From: Anisus vortex
Lineage: Eukaryota > Mollusca > Gastropoda > Planorbidae
Reading direction: 5' to 3'
Assembly (NCBI GenBank): GCA_949126835.1
Contig: OX421497.1
Span: 30,074,742-30,138,741, forward strand
DNA length: 64,000 nt
A program made the position numbers and the translations under genes. This document shows positions 1 to 11,937 of this stretch, one piece after another. Positions within the stretch are counted from its first letter, which is position 1; each line of letters starts with the position of its first letter. A model generated the notes under the pieces. It was given only the letters and a program-made list of their open reading frames with translations. It ran no database searches and was not told where the DNA came from.

Positions 1-1258
1 AGTCTTAAATTTGGTGAAAATGCATTTCCTATATATTCCCGTAAACAATCGTATAATTATCTTTTCAGCATGTTTCAAGTGCTTTGTTGAACTTCCGGTT
101 TCATTTTGTTTTGCTTACAATGGCAACCATTATGACTGAAAGCAGAGATTTACGCCTTGTTGCTGACTTAATTAGCATTCACGGATGTTGAAAAATTCAT
201 TGCACTTTCAACAGCAAGTTCAGGCAGACTACAAATAAACAAAGGCTATAAGTATAATTGTGGGGATTATGTCTTCAATTATTAAAAGTGAGTATGCCTG
301 AATTTATAGCGGAAGGCACCTATTTTTTTTATGCAACTAAGCTAATAGGATCGGAAATGATGTGTCATCCACAATTTATGCATGCATAAGATTTTAGACT
401 CGTCAATTTACTTGCTTGAGCACTCCATATATATATATATATATATAGCTCAGTGTTTAATCTCCAAAACGCTATGATAGTTAAAGTCAGTATTAATATT
501 ACATTTATTAGCCATCTTTTAAATCGTGTATTGAAATAATTATTGAAATAATTTTTTCCAATTTTTTTTCAAATATCGCTGCGTTGCATACATCTTTTAC
601 CTGTTTTGCCGTTTGCGGTTACATGTGTCTATGATAGAAAAAAAAATTTAATATCAATATTCTTGGCCACTTTGATTTTACCCACACATTTTCTTATTCA
701 GAATCCCAGATGCTAAGGATTCTATCGTATTTTTTGGCATGTCTGGAATAAGTTGTGTTTTCGTCACCCAGTAATAGATATTCTCAAAGTGTATCGTTTT
801 TAGTGAACAATTTGATGAGTTTCCTATAAATTGCCTCCTCGTCTATGCTTAATGTCTCAATATTGCGAAGGAACGCAAATGTCTGGTTTTCAAAAACTGC
901 ATCAATAATACGTTTTTAGATAATCCGATTATCGTTTATTTATTTCCTTTCTGTTGCTTAAAGCTAGATATTTTGCTAAAAAACTTTCTTTATGTGACTT
1001 ACACTACTTTCATATCTTTCAAATTTGTGGGTACCTTTAGTTAGCAACATTATTGCAATAATTTTTTTATCAGATAGGCTAGAACAAATTTAAAAAAAGA
1101 AAAAGAAATAATATTTTTAGATTTTAGCTAGGGCTGCCTAGGTATGTCATTTTTCTCTATTTTTAATATCAATTAGGATCAGAGGACGTCTAGCGAATAA
1201 GAAGAATTTGGCGCCACTGTTTGTAGGCCGCCGTTTTGGCGCAAAAAAAAAAAATTTT
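1..1258. other. unassigned AT-rich intergenic DNA
   Basis: No convincing coding region, RNA gene or element end was found. There is a short (AT)n run near 426-447. Near 1209-1242 the motif TTGGCGC occurs twice around a GC-richer patch, ahead of an A-run, which could be the end of an old repeat. Confidence 0.5.
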
Positions 1259-1733
1259 TTACATGATGTCAGGTTTAGTAAAGCATCTATGGTTATTTAA
1301 TTTACATGATGTTAGGTTTAGTAAAACATCCATGGTTATGTTATTTACATGATGTCAGGTTTAGTAACACATCGATTGTTGTGTTATTTACATGATGTAT
1401 AGTTTAATAAAACATCCATTACTATGTTATTTACATAATTTTAGGTTTAGGAATACATCTAAGGTTATGTTATTTACATGATGTCAGGTTTAGTAAAACA
1501 TTGATTGTTGTGTTATTTACATGATGTCAGGTTTAGTAAAACATCGATTGTTATGTTATTTACATGATGTAAGGTTTAGTAAAACATCAATGGTTATGTT
1601 AATTACATGATGTCCAATTTAGTAAAACATCCATGGTTATGTTGTTTACATGATTTCAGGTTAAGTAAATCATCCAAGGTTATGTTATTTACATGATGTC
1701 AGGTTTAATAAAAAAAATCGATTGTTGTGTTAT
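1259..1733. repeat. 43-bp satellite array, segment 1
   Basis: About eleven diverged copies of a 43-bp unit built around ACATGATGTCAGGTTTAGTA. Successive ACATGATG anchors at 1261, 1304, 1347 and 1390 give the period exactly. The array stops abruptly at the end of an L2-like retrotransposon and resumes at 13321, so this is one of three pieces of a single interrupted array. Confidence 0.93.
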
Positions 1734-2252
1734 AAGATAAGATAAGATTGCTTTATTGTTCCAAATGAATGGAAAATTGACTTGATTACATAAATTCCGT
1801 CTTTCAGCATACCTAAAACAATATAAAGAACCATTTGTACTTAAACACAATAGACATTCACGCTTACTATCATGCAATTTATCATACAAGAAAAAAAGTA
1901 GGCCTATTATTTAGGAGTCAGCTATTGAGCCATTGTATTTCCTGGCTGAAAGAGGATTCTTTTGAAAGAGTCTCACTGACAGTGGAACAAAAGAGTTCCT
2001 AAATCTCTCTGTTCTTGCCCTTATTGAAAGAAGCCGACCACTTTAACTAGATATTATGTAACTATCATGAAGCGGGTTTGCATTGTACTGAAGGATTGTA
2101 TCAATCATAGACAGGCACCTTGAACTGAAAATATCCGCAACAGATGGTAATTCTGTCTGTGTAGTACGAGAGGCTTTGTTTATTAGGCGGTCTATCCGGT
2201 GTTTGTTCAATGTGGTGGTATTACCATACCAGCAGGTGATTGCAAAGGTTAT
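1734..2252 (-). pseudogene. L2-like RT C-terminal tail and 3' end
   Basis: This is the downstream piece of the L2-like polyprotein after the LTR insertion. The minus frame continues the RT thumb and tail region (ITCWYGNTTTLNKHRIDRL, then NPLHDSYII). The pattern CWYGN, then a run of basic residues, then NPLHDSY is typical of L2/Rex-like C-termini. The reading joins in sense to the residues ending at 10474 once the LTR element and one GTTAT copy are removed. A related 5'-truncated copy lies at 41470-41862. Confidence 0.8.
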
Positions 2253-2755
2253 TGCTATGGTGCAAGTATTAATACAAGGGAAATTACTCATGTAAATCAA
2301 TTATAATATTAAGTAAGAATTATAAAACTTAGAATAAAACCCATATTTGTATATTAAAATAAAATAAAAAACCTAGAGTCTTCCTTAATAGATAGGAAGT
2401 AGATAGTCACATGATCGACCATGCTCATTCTTTAGTCTAACTCACGGTCTTGTAATGAAAGGACGTATAAATATATATAGACTCATAGACAATTATTAAA
2501 ATGTATTATAGCGCTACTATAACTACAAGTATTATTTCATGGATGTAAAGTGTAAACTGTGAGTAATAATAATTAAAGGATATGTGCTGCAACAAGGCGT
2601 TCTTTTATTTGATTACAAATTAAAATATATTGTGGTGAATTCGTCTGTTCAATGTCTGATAGCTGGAGACCAATATTTTCAGCAAATATAATAAAAACAC
2701 TCTGAAGAGACTGATTGCATAAATTGATGTACCAATAATAATAACGACATCAACA
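2253..2755 (+). repeat. 5' LTR of Gypsy copy 1
   Basis: Starts TGCTATGG and ends ATCAACA. It matches the 3' LTR at 9962-10468 over its whole length with a few substitutions and a 4-bp length difference near the GAAGAGA stretch. TATA-like TATAAATATATATAGACT near 2467 could serve as the promoter. The left flank is GTTAT. Confidence 0.95.
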
Positions 2756-3557
2756 GAATGGTGGCAGCATGCGATGCTAACAGAAAACGATGCTGAAATA
2801 TTCATTATATTAAATATTCAAGACTTATCGAACAACAAGACATTCTAAAAAACCGCATGGCATATTATGTGAGTATACCGGTTTTTGAACATTTCAAAAC
2901 TGAAGTCTGAGTCTATTAATTTACATCCATAACAACATAATCTGATTGAGCAACATACTAGCTCTCAGAATATATAAAATTTGTCCACCGATGACAAAAA
3001 TAACATTATTATAAAATTCGATACAAAAAATAGAATAAATTGACTATATATAGGTCATTATTTTACATTATTGCTGCAACCGGAAAAACTTCGTTACCAC
3101 ATGTTGTCAACAATGAACCTACACTATATCTTGAAGCCTGATGTGACATTTTCTATATGTTGAAATCTGATGTGACATGCCATTACATGTTAAGGTCTGA
3201 TGTGCTTACCGAATATAAATAAATAACAGTAAAAACTTTAAAGTTAAATAATTAATGTGTATACCAAAGACATTTGACATTAATATTAATAGTAGTATAC
3301 ATTTTTTTTCTTGTGTTATTTCTAAACTTTGATTACACCATACTGATTTGGAAACTTGTTACAACTCAGGATAGAAACAGTATACTGGATTACCCACTCT
3401 GGATTTTACATTGAAGTGATTTCATACAATGAGGAATATGTGTATTCATTTGGATTATTAGTTAGTCTTTTTAATCTCAATAATTTCTTTTCTCTCATTT
3501 TTCTGAATAATTAATTCTGATTCTAATTAATTACTACACATATTCATTATTTGTATG

Positions 3558-3645
<88 letters not shown>

Positions 3646-4650
3646 ATGGGCTTGGTGGAGGTAGTTTCTAAATAAATCTCTTGTCTATTCTTATTCTGTC
3701 TATAATCTATTTCTGTTTCTTAAAAGAGATTGATTAGAAATGATTCTTTGTTAGGTTTTTTTTCTGTTAGTTGTCTTGACTTTGTTTGTTTTTGTTAAGA
3801 ATTATTAATATAAAATTACTATGGTCTTGTCAATGTTATACATGTTGTGATTCTTTGTCAAAAATTCCTCTTTCATTGTGGTCCAGGCAGCATTTGTGTG
3901 TTTACATATTGTGATTGTGTTATTTTTCCATTATTACTTGATATAATTTTTTTTTGTTTTTTGAAATATCATTGATATTGCTAATTTCAACATAATTGAT
4001 ATGATCTCTGGGTATAATTGTCTATGGTAAAAACAATAACAATAATAGTAAGTTCTTAACCAATATAATAATAACATAATTAATCAATAGTACAACTATA
4101 TGATTTAAGTAGTGCCCAAATACATGTAACTAAAATCAACAATATAATAATTGATATATAATACATGTAACTAAAATATATTCACAATATAACAGGTCAA
4201 AGAGCCTAAATAAAAATAATATTGTGCTTTGCAGTGCTAATAAAATAGTATGGTTTAAAATTGCTATTGCAATAACTAATAATAGAATACTGGCTAATTG
4301 ATATGGCAATAAATAATAATGGAATACTGGCTTATGATAACATTAATCTAATTATTATGTGCTATCATTCCTGCTAATGGTGTAATAATTAGTAATTAGT
4401 AATAATAATATTGTATATGTGCTACCATTAGTAATAATAAGATTGTATATGTGCAACCTATGTAATACAAATAAGAAAAAATAGGTCATAATAAAAAATG
4501 TGTCTTGGCATAGCTAATATTTGTTGACATTCTATAGTAAACGTCTTGCTATAGCATAGGATTATAAGAGTGCTGTACTATAAAATATTGCTTTATAAAA
4601 ATTGTGCTGTACTATAGGGTCATACATTTTGAAATTCATAATGAATAATA
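2756..4650 (+). other. long untranslated leader of Gypsy copy 1
   Basis: About 1.9 kb between the 5' LTR and the first coding residue. It is very AT-rich and has no sizeable ORF. TGGTGGCAGCATGC at 2759, three bases after the LTR, begins with the TGG expected of a tRNA primer-binding site; the tRNA cannot be named. An 83-bp (AT)n microsatellite occupies 3560-3642. Confidence 0.6.
3560..3642. repeat. (AT)n microsatellite
   Basis: Uninterrupted alternating AT over about 83 bp inside the leader of Gypsy copy 1. Confidence 0.97.
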
Positions 4651-7065
4651 ATGGATTCCAAAGTTAAATTACTTTATGATGAAGCTGAACTATTAGCACA
4701 AAAGTTTGATATAACTGATAAGAAGGAATATCAAGAATTTGTTGAAAATAAAGTTAGACAATTGAAAAAGGAATTAGCTGATAAAGAAAGAGATGAGCGT
4801 GCAGAGTTAAGAGCTCATGAAATTAAACAAAGAGAACTAGAAAATGAATTAAAACAAAAAGAACTAGAACTAGAATTAAAAGAAAAAGAATTACATTTAA
4901 ATAAAGAAAAAGAATTGAAAGAACTAGAATTAAAAGAAAAAGAACTACAATTGAATAAAGAAAAAGAAACTAAGTTGAAAGAAACTCAGTTAAAATTAGA
5001 CCATGAACTGGAATTGGCTAAATTACAAAATACTAAAGTTGATCAAGCAAATAATGAAAAATCTAAACATGGTGTTAGATTCAAAATGACCCCTTTTGAT
5101 TGAAAAGAGAAAATTGTAGATTTTCTCAATCTTTTTGAAGCAACATGTAAAGGATATGGGATTCCCATTTCAGAATATTACATTCACCTTATCCCACAAT
5201 TGAAAGATAAGGGTAGGGAAGCTCTATCGCATATTGATAGAGAAATAACTGATTATGCCATTATCAAAGAACAGTTAATTAAATTCTATATTCACTCTGA
5301 GGATTACTATAGACAAAAGTTTCACAACTTTATCTTAACAGATAAGATAGAACCTAGAGCTTTTGTGTCTGAAGTGAAAACATTTTTACTTACATGGTTA
5401 GACTTAGTAAAAATAGATACCAAAAATCCTAATGAAATTATAGAAATCATGGTTGTTGATAAAGTATTAGAACAAGCTTCTAAAACATTGTTTACTCACA
5501 TTATGGAAAGAAAAGTAAAGACTGTTGAAAATTTGATAGATGCCATCTCAAATTTTAAAGATAATCACCCTAATGTAGAACTGACTAAACAAAATCAAAC
5601 ATTAAATACAATTCAGCATAAAAGAAGGAGTTATTCACCCCCTAGGTCAAGGCATAATTAATTTGTCAATAGAAAAAAGTTTGGTAATCAACCAAAATCT
5701 AATAATTATAGATGTATTATTTGCAATGGTACAAACCATTCATCAGAATATTGTTACAGGAATAAGAATGCAAGAAGTAGAAATTTCAATTCAAACTTCA
5801 ATAGATCAAATAGTGATCATAGAAATTTTTCAAATCAAAATGTTTCTAATTTTGATAATAGAAATTTTCCAAATCTGAATTTTTCTAATTTTGATAACAG
5901 AAATTTGCCAAATCAAAATTTTTCAAATCACAATGTGCCAAATCAAAATTTTGGAAGGCAAGATTTTCCTAATACTCAAAATAGACCTACATCAAATTTT
6001 CAAAATAGAAGAAATAGAGGGAAACCAAACAATTCCACATCTCAAACAAATAATGTAATATTTGAAAATAGGGGTCAATTAATACTTTTTCCTGCTTATG
6101 TGGGAGGAAAGAATACTTACTGTTTGAGGGATACAGGTTCCAGTATAATATGCGTAGATGAAAGTATCATTTCCAATCAGAAACCCACCAATATTATAAG
6201 AGTGGATACTATAAAACTAGGAAAGGGTTTTACTGTAAATTGTCCTGTCACTATAATAGACATTAATTGTCCTTGGCTTACAGGAAAAACAGAGGCAGCC
6301 ATTTTAAAAAACTGTGTTGCACCTCTGATTATTGGTAATGCTTTCAATGTCAAACATGATAATAGTTTTGACATATTTCAGAAATGGATGAATGAAAAAT
6401 CCAATGATTTAAATTTGAAACCTGTTCTATTGCAAAATGAAAAGTTGGTAGATTTACCAGAACAAGAATTTTACCCTGCTCTACAAACTTTTAATTTTTT
6501 ACAAACAATAGGAAAATTAGAAAATAATATTCTCCATGAGACACCTAATAAAGACTCATCCATAAATAATGAAAAGGATAATCATATTCCCAAATGGAAT
6601 GGAACAGAAAAACTAGAACAATATGTAAACAAATTTGAAAATCAATGTGAAATAAACAATGTACCAAAAGAATTACATGCTATTTCACTATGTAAACATT
6701 TAGAAGGTCATAAACAAATATTCAACATTGCTAAAAATCAAATATCTGATTTTACTAAAATGAAGACTGAGTTATTAGCATACATGGATAGTCCTCATAA
6801 AAAGGAAACTCAAATGAAGAAAACCGAAAATATCAGTTTAGTAAACATGCCTTTTGATGAGCAAACTCTCAAAAGAGAACAGAAAGAAGATCAATACATA
6901 ATTAAAATAGTATCAGAAATTGAAAAAGGTCATGCTAAAAACAAAAACATGCAAATAATAAATGGTATTCTTTGTAGGATAGATAACAAATTAGATGTAA
7001 CACAAATTGTTATACCTAAATCACTAACTGTTAAAGTTATGCAAATTTCGCACAACAATGTTTAG
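4651..7065 (+). pseudogene. Gag-protease reading frame of Gypsy copy 1
   Basis: One reading frame runs from ATG 4651 to 7065, broken only by TGA 5101-5103 and TAA 5659-5661. In order it has: a charged Lys/Glu coiled coil (about residues 45-140); a capsid-like domain starting near FKMTPFD with a SCAN-like second half (YRQKFHNFIL ... FVSEVKTFLLTWLDL ... MERKVKTVENL); and a CCHC zinc knuckle (CIICNGTNHSSEYC, near 5722). An Asn/Phe-rich repetitive linker and an aspartic protease with active site DTGSS near 6131 follow. A second capsid-like stretch starts near 6590 (KWNGTEKLEQYVNKFE). The frame ends at the start of the integrase zinc finger (PKSLTVKVMQISHNN). The two stops make it a pseudogene. 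SCAN-like Gag agrees with published work deriving the vertebrate SCAN domain from Gmr1-like Gag. Confidence 0.85.
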
Positions 7066-8282
7066 TCAGGTCATTTGAGTAGTAAAAAAAACATGTTGTA
7101 AAGTTAAAAAGAATTTTTGGTGGCCAAAATTAGAAAAAGATTTAAAAACTTTTATTAAAAGTTGTACTACCTGTCTGAAACATAATAAGAAAGATTCTAA
7201 ACATAAGGCTCCATTACAAATGACTGATACAATAGATAGGCCATTTTATAAAATTGCAGTTGACATAATTGGTCCAATGAAGCAAACTAAAACTTCTAAA
7301 GCAAAGTTTGCATTAACTATAATAGACATGGGAAGTAGATGGATTGAGGTTGTTCCTTTAAGAGAAATAACTGCTGAAAAGGTCTGTAATGCTCTTTTAC
7401 CTATCTTTTGTCGTTTCGGGTTTCCAAAGATCATCTTGAGTGACAATGGAACTCAATTCAAAGCAAACCTTACTCAAGCTTTTACACAAATGTTTAAAAT
7501 CACTCAAATTTTTAGTTCTATATACCATCCAGAATCTAATGGTATGATTGAGAGAGATAATCAAACAATAAAACAAATGATAGCTAAAGTGTGTGAAGAA
7601 CATCCATTTGAATGGGATGATTACCTTCCTGCTATTTTGTTTGCTTATAGACAATCTATTCATGAAAGCACAGGTTTTTCACCATTTGAATTAGTGCTTG
7701 GCAAAAATCCCAATGGACCATTGGATAATTTTAAATCACAATTGTTAGGAATTAAAGATAAAAAAATGTCTCCATTTGACTTAATCAATAAAACAGAAGA
7801 ACATATGAAAACAGCTTATGAATTTGCTGTAAAAAAAAATCAAGAAATAAAATCTAAAAATTTAAACAGAGAAAATATTCATAAGACCATGAGAAAATTA
7901 GAAATTGGTAATAAAGTACTTGTTTATTTACCAATTGGTACTGGCAATACTATGGAATGGAAAGGACCTTTTGAAATTGTACATAAGTAATCTGATGTAA
8001 CTTACAAAGTTAACATTAATGACAAAGAAAAAATTGTTTATGTAAAGAATTTAAGAGCTTATGATGAAAACCAAATAAATGACAGTCAATCAGGAAATAA
8101 AAGCAAAATAGAAAATAACAATATCATAATTTTTGAAGATAACAATATTCAAAACATTTTAAACATTGACTATTTTTGTGGTATAACCACACCATCCACT
8201 GATGAAATAGATCAAATACAGTTAGATCATATTGAAAATGAAAAGGTTAAAAACAACATTTTAAATTTATTGAATAAATTTA
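7066..8282 (+). pseudogene. integrase of Gypsy copy 1
   Basis: The HHCC zinc finger begins at the end of the previous frame and continues in broken form (SGHLSS ... FWWPKLEKDLKTF ... CTTCLKH). The core, open at 7220-7990, has the three acidic catalytic positions: AVDIIGP, ILSDNGTQFKA, and SNGMIERDNQTIKQM. The C-terminal part has a GPF motif (EWKGPFEIVHK). It continues past TAA 7988-7990 in the same frame (SDVTYKVNI ... VKNLRAYDE). Sequence is of Ty3/Gypsy type. It lies directly upstream of RT, which fixes the unusual gene order. The TAG at 7063-7065 and a frameshift near the run of A at 7084 disrupt the zinc finger. Confidence 0.88.
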
Positions 8283-9658
8283 TTGAATAAATGTAAAACA
8301 ACAATAACAGAGAAACCAGGATTAACAAATGTCATTGAACATAAAATAGAACTAACTGATATAAAACAATTTAGATCAAAAGCATATAATATTCATCAAA
8401 TGCTTGTTGAAAAAGTAGAAAAGGAATTAGACCAACTCATAGAAAGTAAGATTATAAAAAAAATCTATGTCTCAGTACTCATCACCCATGGTGATTGTTA
8501 GAAAAATAAAATGGTTCTATCAGATTATGTTGTGATTATCGCAAACTTAATAAAGTAACTAAAATTGATCAAGAGGGTTTGCCTAATATAGAACATATCA
8601 TTAACACTATGACCACAGGTAAAATATTTACTACCATAGATTTAACAAGAGGATTTTGGCAAGTGCCTCTTGATAAAAAAAATCAAATGATTATACAGCT
8701 TTTATTACACATAAAGGCGTATTTAATTGGAACGTGATGCCCTTCGGTTTGGTAAATAGTACTGCAACATTCACTAAACTAATGAGACATATTTTACCCC
8801 ACAATAAAAATATAGTTCACTATGTGGATGATATTTGTATCTTCACAAATACTTGGGATGAACACTTAATTCTATTAGAAGAAGTGTTGCAAATATTAAA
8901 AGACAATAACTTAACTGTATCTCTATCAAAATTACAAATAGGAAAAACTGAAATTGAATTTCTAGGACATAAATTTGAAAATGGTCAAGTAAAGCCAACA
9001 CAACACTTACATAAGAAAATTCTAGAAATACAGACGCCTAAAACAAAAAAGCATGTAAGGGCATTACTTGTATTATTTAACTATTACAGTAAATTTATTC
9101 CAAACTCTAGTCAAATAGTCAGACCTATAATAGATCTAACAAAAAAAGTATCAACCCAATATTGTACATTGGACTGACCAATGTGAAAAATCATTTAAAA
9201 TCCTGATAGATGCATTTTCTAAGGAACCAATATTAGAAACAATTGAAAAAGATGATGACATCATTCTAGCTTGTGATGCCTCAAAGTCAGGTTTAGGGGC
9301 TTGTATTTACAAAAAGGTCATTGTAGACTCTGATATAGTATATAAACCTGCCTTTTATGTAAGTCGTGCACTGACTAAAAGTGAAAGGAATTTTAGTGTT
9401 ATAGAATTAGAGGGTTTGTGCATAGTCTATGCTGTACTTAAGTTTCAATACTATTTGTTAGGTCGTCAATTTACAATTCTCACAGACCATAAACCACTTG
9501 TGAATTTTAATGTCTCTAATGTAAATAACAAAAGAATGAACAAATATGCTTTGATTCTATCAGATTACAAATTTCAGATGAAAAGTATTGTAGGAAAAGA
9601 TAACCATTTACCTGATGTGCTGTCGAGACTGTCGATACACATCACTGACATACAATAG
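8283..9658 (+). pseudogene. reverse transcriptase and RNase H of Gypsy copy 1
   Basis: RT begins with a typical Gypsy lead-in (KPGLTNVIEHKIELTD) and has IDLTRGFWQVPLDKK, MPFGLVNSTATFTKLM and the catalytic YVDD (HYVDDICIFTN, near 8819). RNase H follows with ACDASKSGLGA, IELEGLC and LTDHKPL, and ends DVLSRL at the TAG near 9656. At least three frameshifts (near 8470-8510, 8680-8715 and 9160-9250) separate the open pieces 8283-8501, 8734-9177 and 9416-9658. All catalytic boxes are recognisable, so the decay is mild. Confidence 0.88.
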
Positions 9659-9961
9659 TTAATCTCAGTATTACTGAAGTTGATTAGACAATACAAAAAG
9701 ATAATTGTCTATGACTAGTTGTCAATATAAACATTAGACATTATTATTTGTGTCTTTTGGTTATATTTGTGCCTATGAATTTTTTGTTGTTGTTTGTACA
9801 TATATTAAATGAATTTTTGTATGTATTATTAAATGAATTATTAGATACATTAATTAACATTAAGATACCTAACATAAAGATTTTTTTTTTTCAATTTTGT
9901 AAATATTTTTCGTATAAAAAATAATAATGAATTATTATTTTTTCTCTGTGTAGGGGGGGTA
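9659..9961 (+). other. 3' untranslated region and polypurine tract of Gypsy copy 1
   Basis: About 300 bp of non-coding sequence after RNase H. It ends with TAGGGGGGGT (9951-9960) right against the 3' LTR, the expected place and composition for the plus-strand primer. Confidence 0.8.
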
Positions 9962-10468
9962 TGCTATGGTGCAAGTAATAATACAAGGGAAATGACTCAT
10001 GTAAATCAATTATAATATTAAGTAAGAATTATAAAACTTAGAATAAAACCCATATTTGTATATTAAAATAAAATAAAAAACCTAGAGTCTTCCTTAATAG
10101 ATAGGAAGTAGATAGTCACATGATCGACCATGCTCATTCTTTAGTCTAACTCACGGTCTTGTAATGAAAGGACGTATAAATATATATAGACTCATAGACA
10201 ATTATTAAAATGTATTATATCGCTACTATAACTACAAGTATTATTTCATGGATGTAAAGTGTAAACTGTAAGTAATAATAATTAAATGATATGTGCTGCA
10301 ACAAGGCGTTCTTTTATTTGATTACAAGTTAAAATATATTGTGGTGAATTCGTCTGTACAATGTCTGATAGCTGAAGACCAATATTTTCAGCAAATATAA
10401 TAAAAACACTCTGAAGAGACAGACTGATTGCATAAATTGATGTACCAATAATAATAAGGACATCAACA
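9962..10468 (+). repeat. 3' LTR of Gypsy copy 1
   Basis: Begins TGCTATGG and ends ATCAACA, a near-identical partner of 2253-2755. It is followed by the second GTTAT copy (10469-10473). The minus-strand ORF that runs through this LTR into the L2-like gene is a junction artefact. Confidence 0.95.
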
Positions 10469-10473
10469 GTTAT

Positions 10474-11900
10474 GATGCTACCAACAGTCGCCGAGTAAAA
10501 TAGATTCATAATGGTTTTCTCTATGTGAAATATTTTTAGTTTATTAAGACAGAAAAGTCGTTGGTGCATTTTCTTACAAAGGCTTTGGCAGTGGTCAGAC
10601 CAAGTCAGTTTGTCAGTAATTGTAACGCCAAGATATTTATATTGCGAGACTTGATATATTATTTGGTTGTTTATGTGCAAATCAGCCAGCTTGTGTTTCT
10701 TCTTCCGGAAGTCTACAATCATTTCTTTCGTTTTTGTGATGTTCAGTATCAGGTAGTTCTCTCCGCACCATTTGTAGAAATCTGAGGTCGTCCTGTGATA
10801 TAGACTGTCGTCACTGAAAACAAGGCCGGCAATGGCTGTATCATCGGCGTATTTAATTACAGATACTGTATCGATTGCCGAACATTGAATGTCATTGGTG
10901 TAAATTGTGTATAGAACGGGAGAGAGGACACACCCTTGAGGCGCTCCAGTGCTTATTTCTCTTATTTGTGAGGTACATCCCTCTACTCTGACAAATTGAG
11001 GGCGGTTATCAGAAATTGCATGGTCCAGGCTTGGATGCGTTGACTGACATTTAAAGCAGATAGTTTCTGTATCATAAGGTGTGGTTGGATGGTATTGAAG
11101 GCAGATGAAAAGTCAACGAAGAGTATTCGAGCGTAATTCTTCGGCGTATCCAGATGGTGGTACAGTCTATCTAACATTAATACTATAGCATCCTCAGCAC
11201 TTCTGCCTTTTTTTGTAGGCAAATTGGTAGGGATCAAGGCTTTTGTGCACATTATTTAGTTTACGTCTGAGAATAATTTTCTCAAAACATTTCATGATAA
11301 TAGATGTTAAAGCGACAGGACGTAGGTCATTGTTGCAAAGGACTTTTTCTTTCTTTGGTACGGGCACAATCTCTGAGGTTTTTCAGATAATAGGAATAGT
11401 GTGGTTTTCCCAAGATTGATTACAAATGTAGCAAAAAATAAAGGACAGCTGTTCCGCACAAAGCTTTACTAGTCGCCCACTTATTCTGTCTGGTCCTGGC
11501 GCTTTGGATATGTTTACTTGTTTAAACAGTGACGTCACAACATCTACACTGAAACCTTCTATACATTCATCTAGAGTTAAATTTAAATTGTTAAAAGATG
11601 ACATTATGTCTTGGTGAATAGATATAAAATCGTGACAGTCAAAACGGCAGTAAAAATTATTTAGTTGGTTGATAAAAGTATTAATATCTTCATTCACACT
11701 CAGAGTGTTACGCTTGGGTACATAGCCCTGTGATTTTCTTTAGGCCATCCCAACATGCTTTTAAATTGTTCATACGAAAGAAACCTTCAATTTTTTGTTT
11801 ATATTGTTTTTTGCCTTCATGTATTTTCTTTTTAAGTTCTTTTTTGCAGAAATAAATTCTGATGTACCATTCTTAAAAGCATTTTTCTTGTTCAATATTG
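10474..11900 (-). pseudogene. L2-like reverse transcriptase, upstream piece
   Basis: Read on the minus strand: an entry motif (VNISKAPGPDRISGRL) near 11500; a palm segment (YARILFVDFSSAFNTIQPHL); a catalytic YADD (VIKYADDTAIAG) near 10850; and a thumb (KYLGVTITDKLTWSDHC ... LFYSATVGSI) that ends at the LTR insertion. At least two frameshifts separate 11383-11697, 10983-11252 and 10474-10785. The palm and YADD sequence resembles L2/Rex-like elements of animals. Confidence 0.85.
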
Positions 11901-11937
11901 CTTCTTTAATTTCTTTAGTCATCCAAGGTTTGTTGTT

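Larger units (their letters stand above)
2253..10468 (+). mobile_element. Gmr1-type Ty3/Gypsy LTR retrotransposon (copy 1)
   Basis: A complete LTR element of 8,216 bp, nested in the L2-like RT gene. It has near-identical 503- and 507-bp LTRs with TG...CA ends. GTTAT duplications lie at 2248-2252 and 10469-10473. It also has a candidate primer-binding site, a polypurine tract and a coding body of Gag, retropepsin, integrase, RT and RNase H in that order. Integrase ahead of RT is the Copia-like order, but the sequences are Ty3/Gypsy type; this combination defines Gmr1-like elements. Stops and frameshifts break the genes, while the LTRs differ at only a few positions. Insertion therefore seems fairly recent, and the copy may have been defective at birth or mobilised in trans. 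Confidence 0.93.

Noticed and set aside
2620..2805. 61-codon minus ORF
   Set aside because: Antisense reading of the 5' LTR into the leader; not conserved as protein.
10282..10722. 146-codon minus ORF
   Set aside because: Chimera of the 3' LTR and the L2-like RT gene across the insertion junction.
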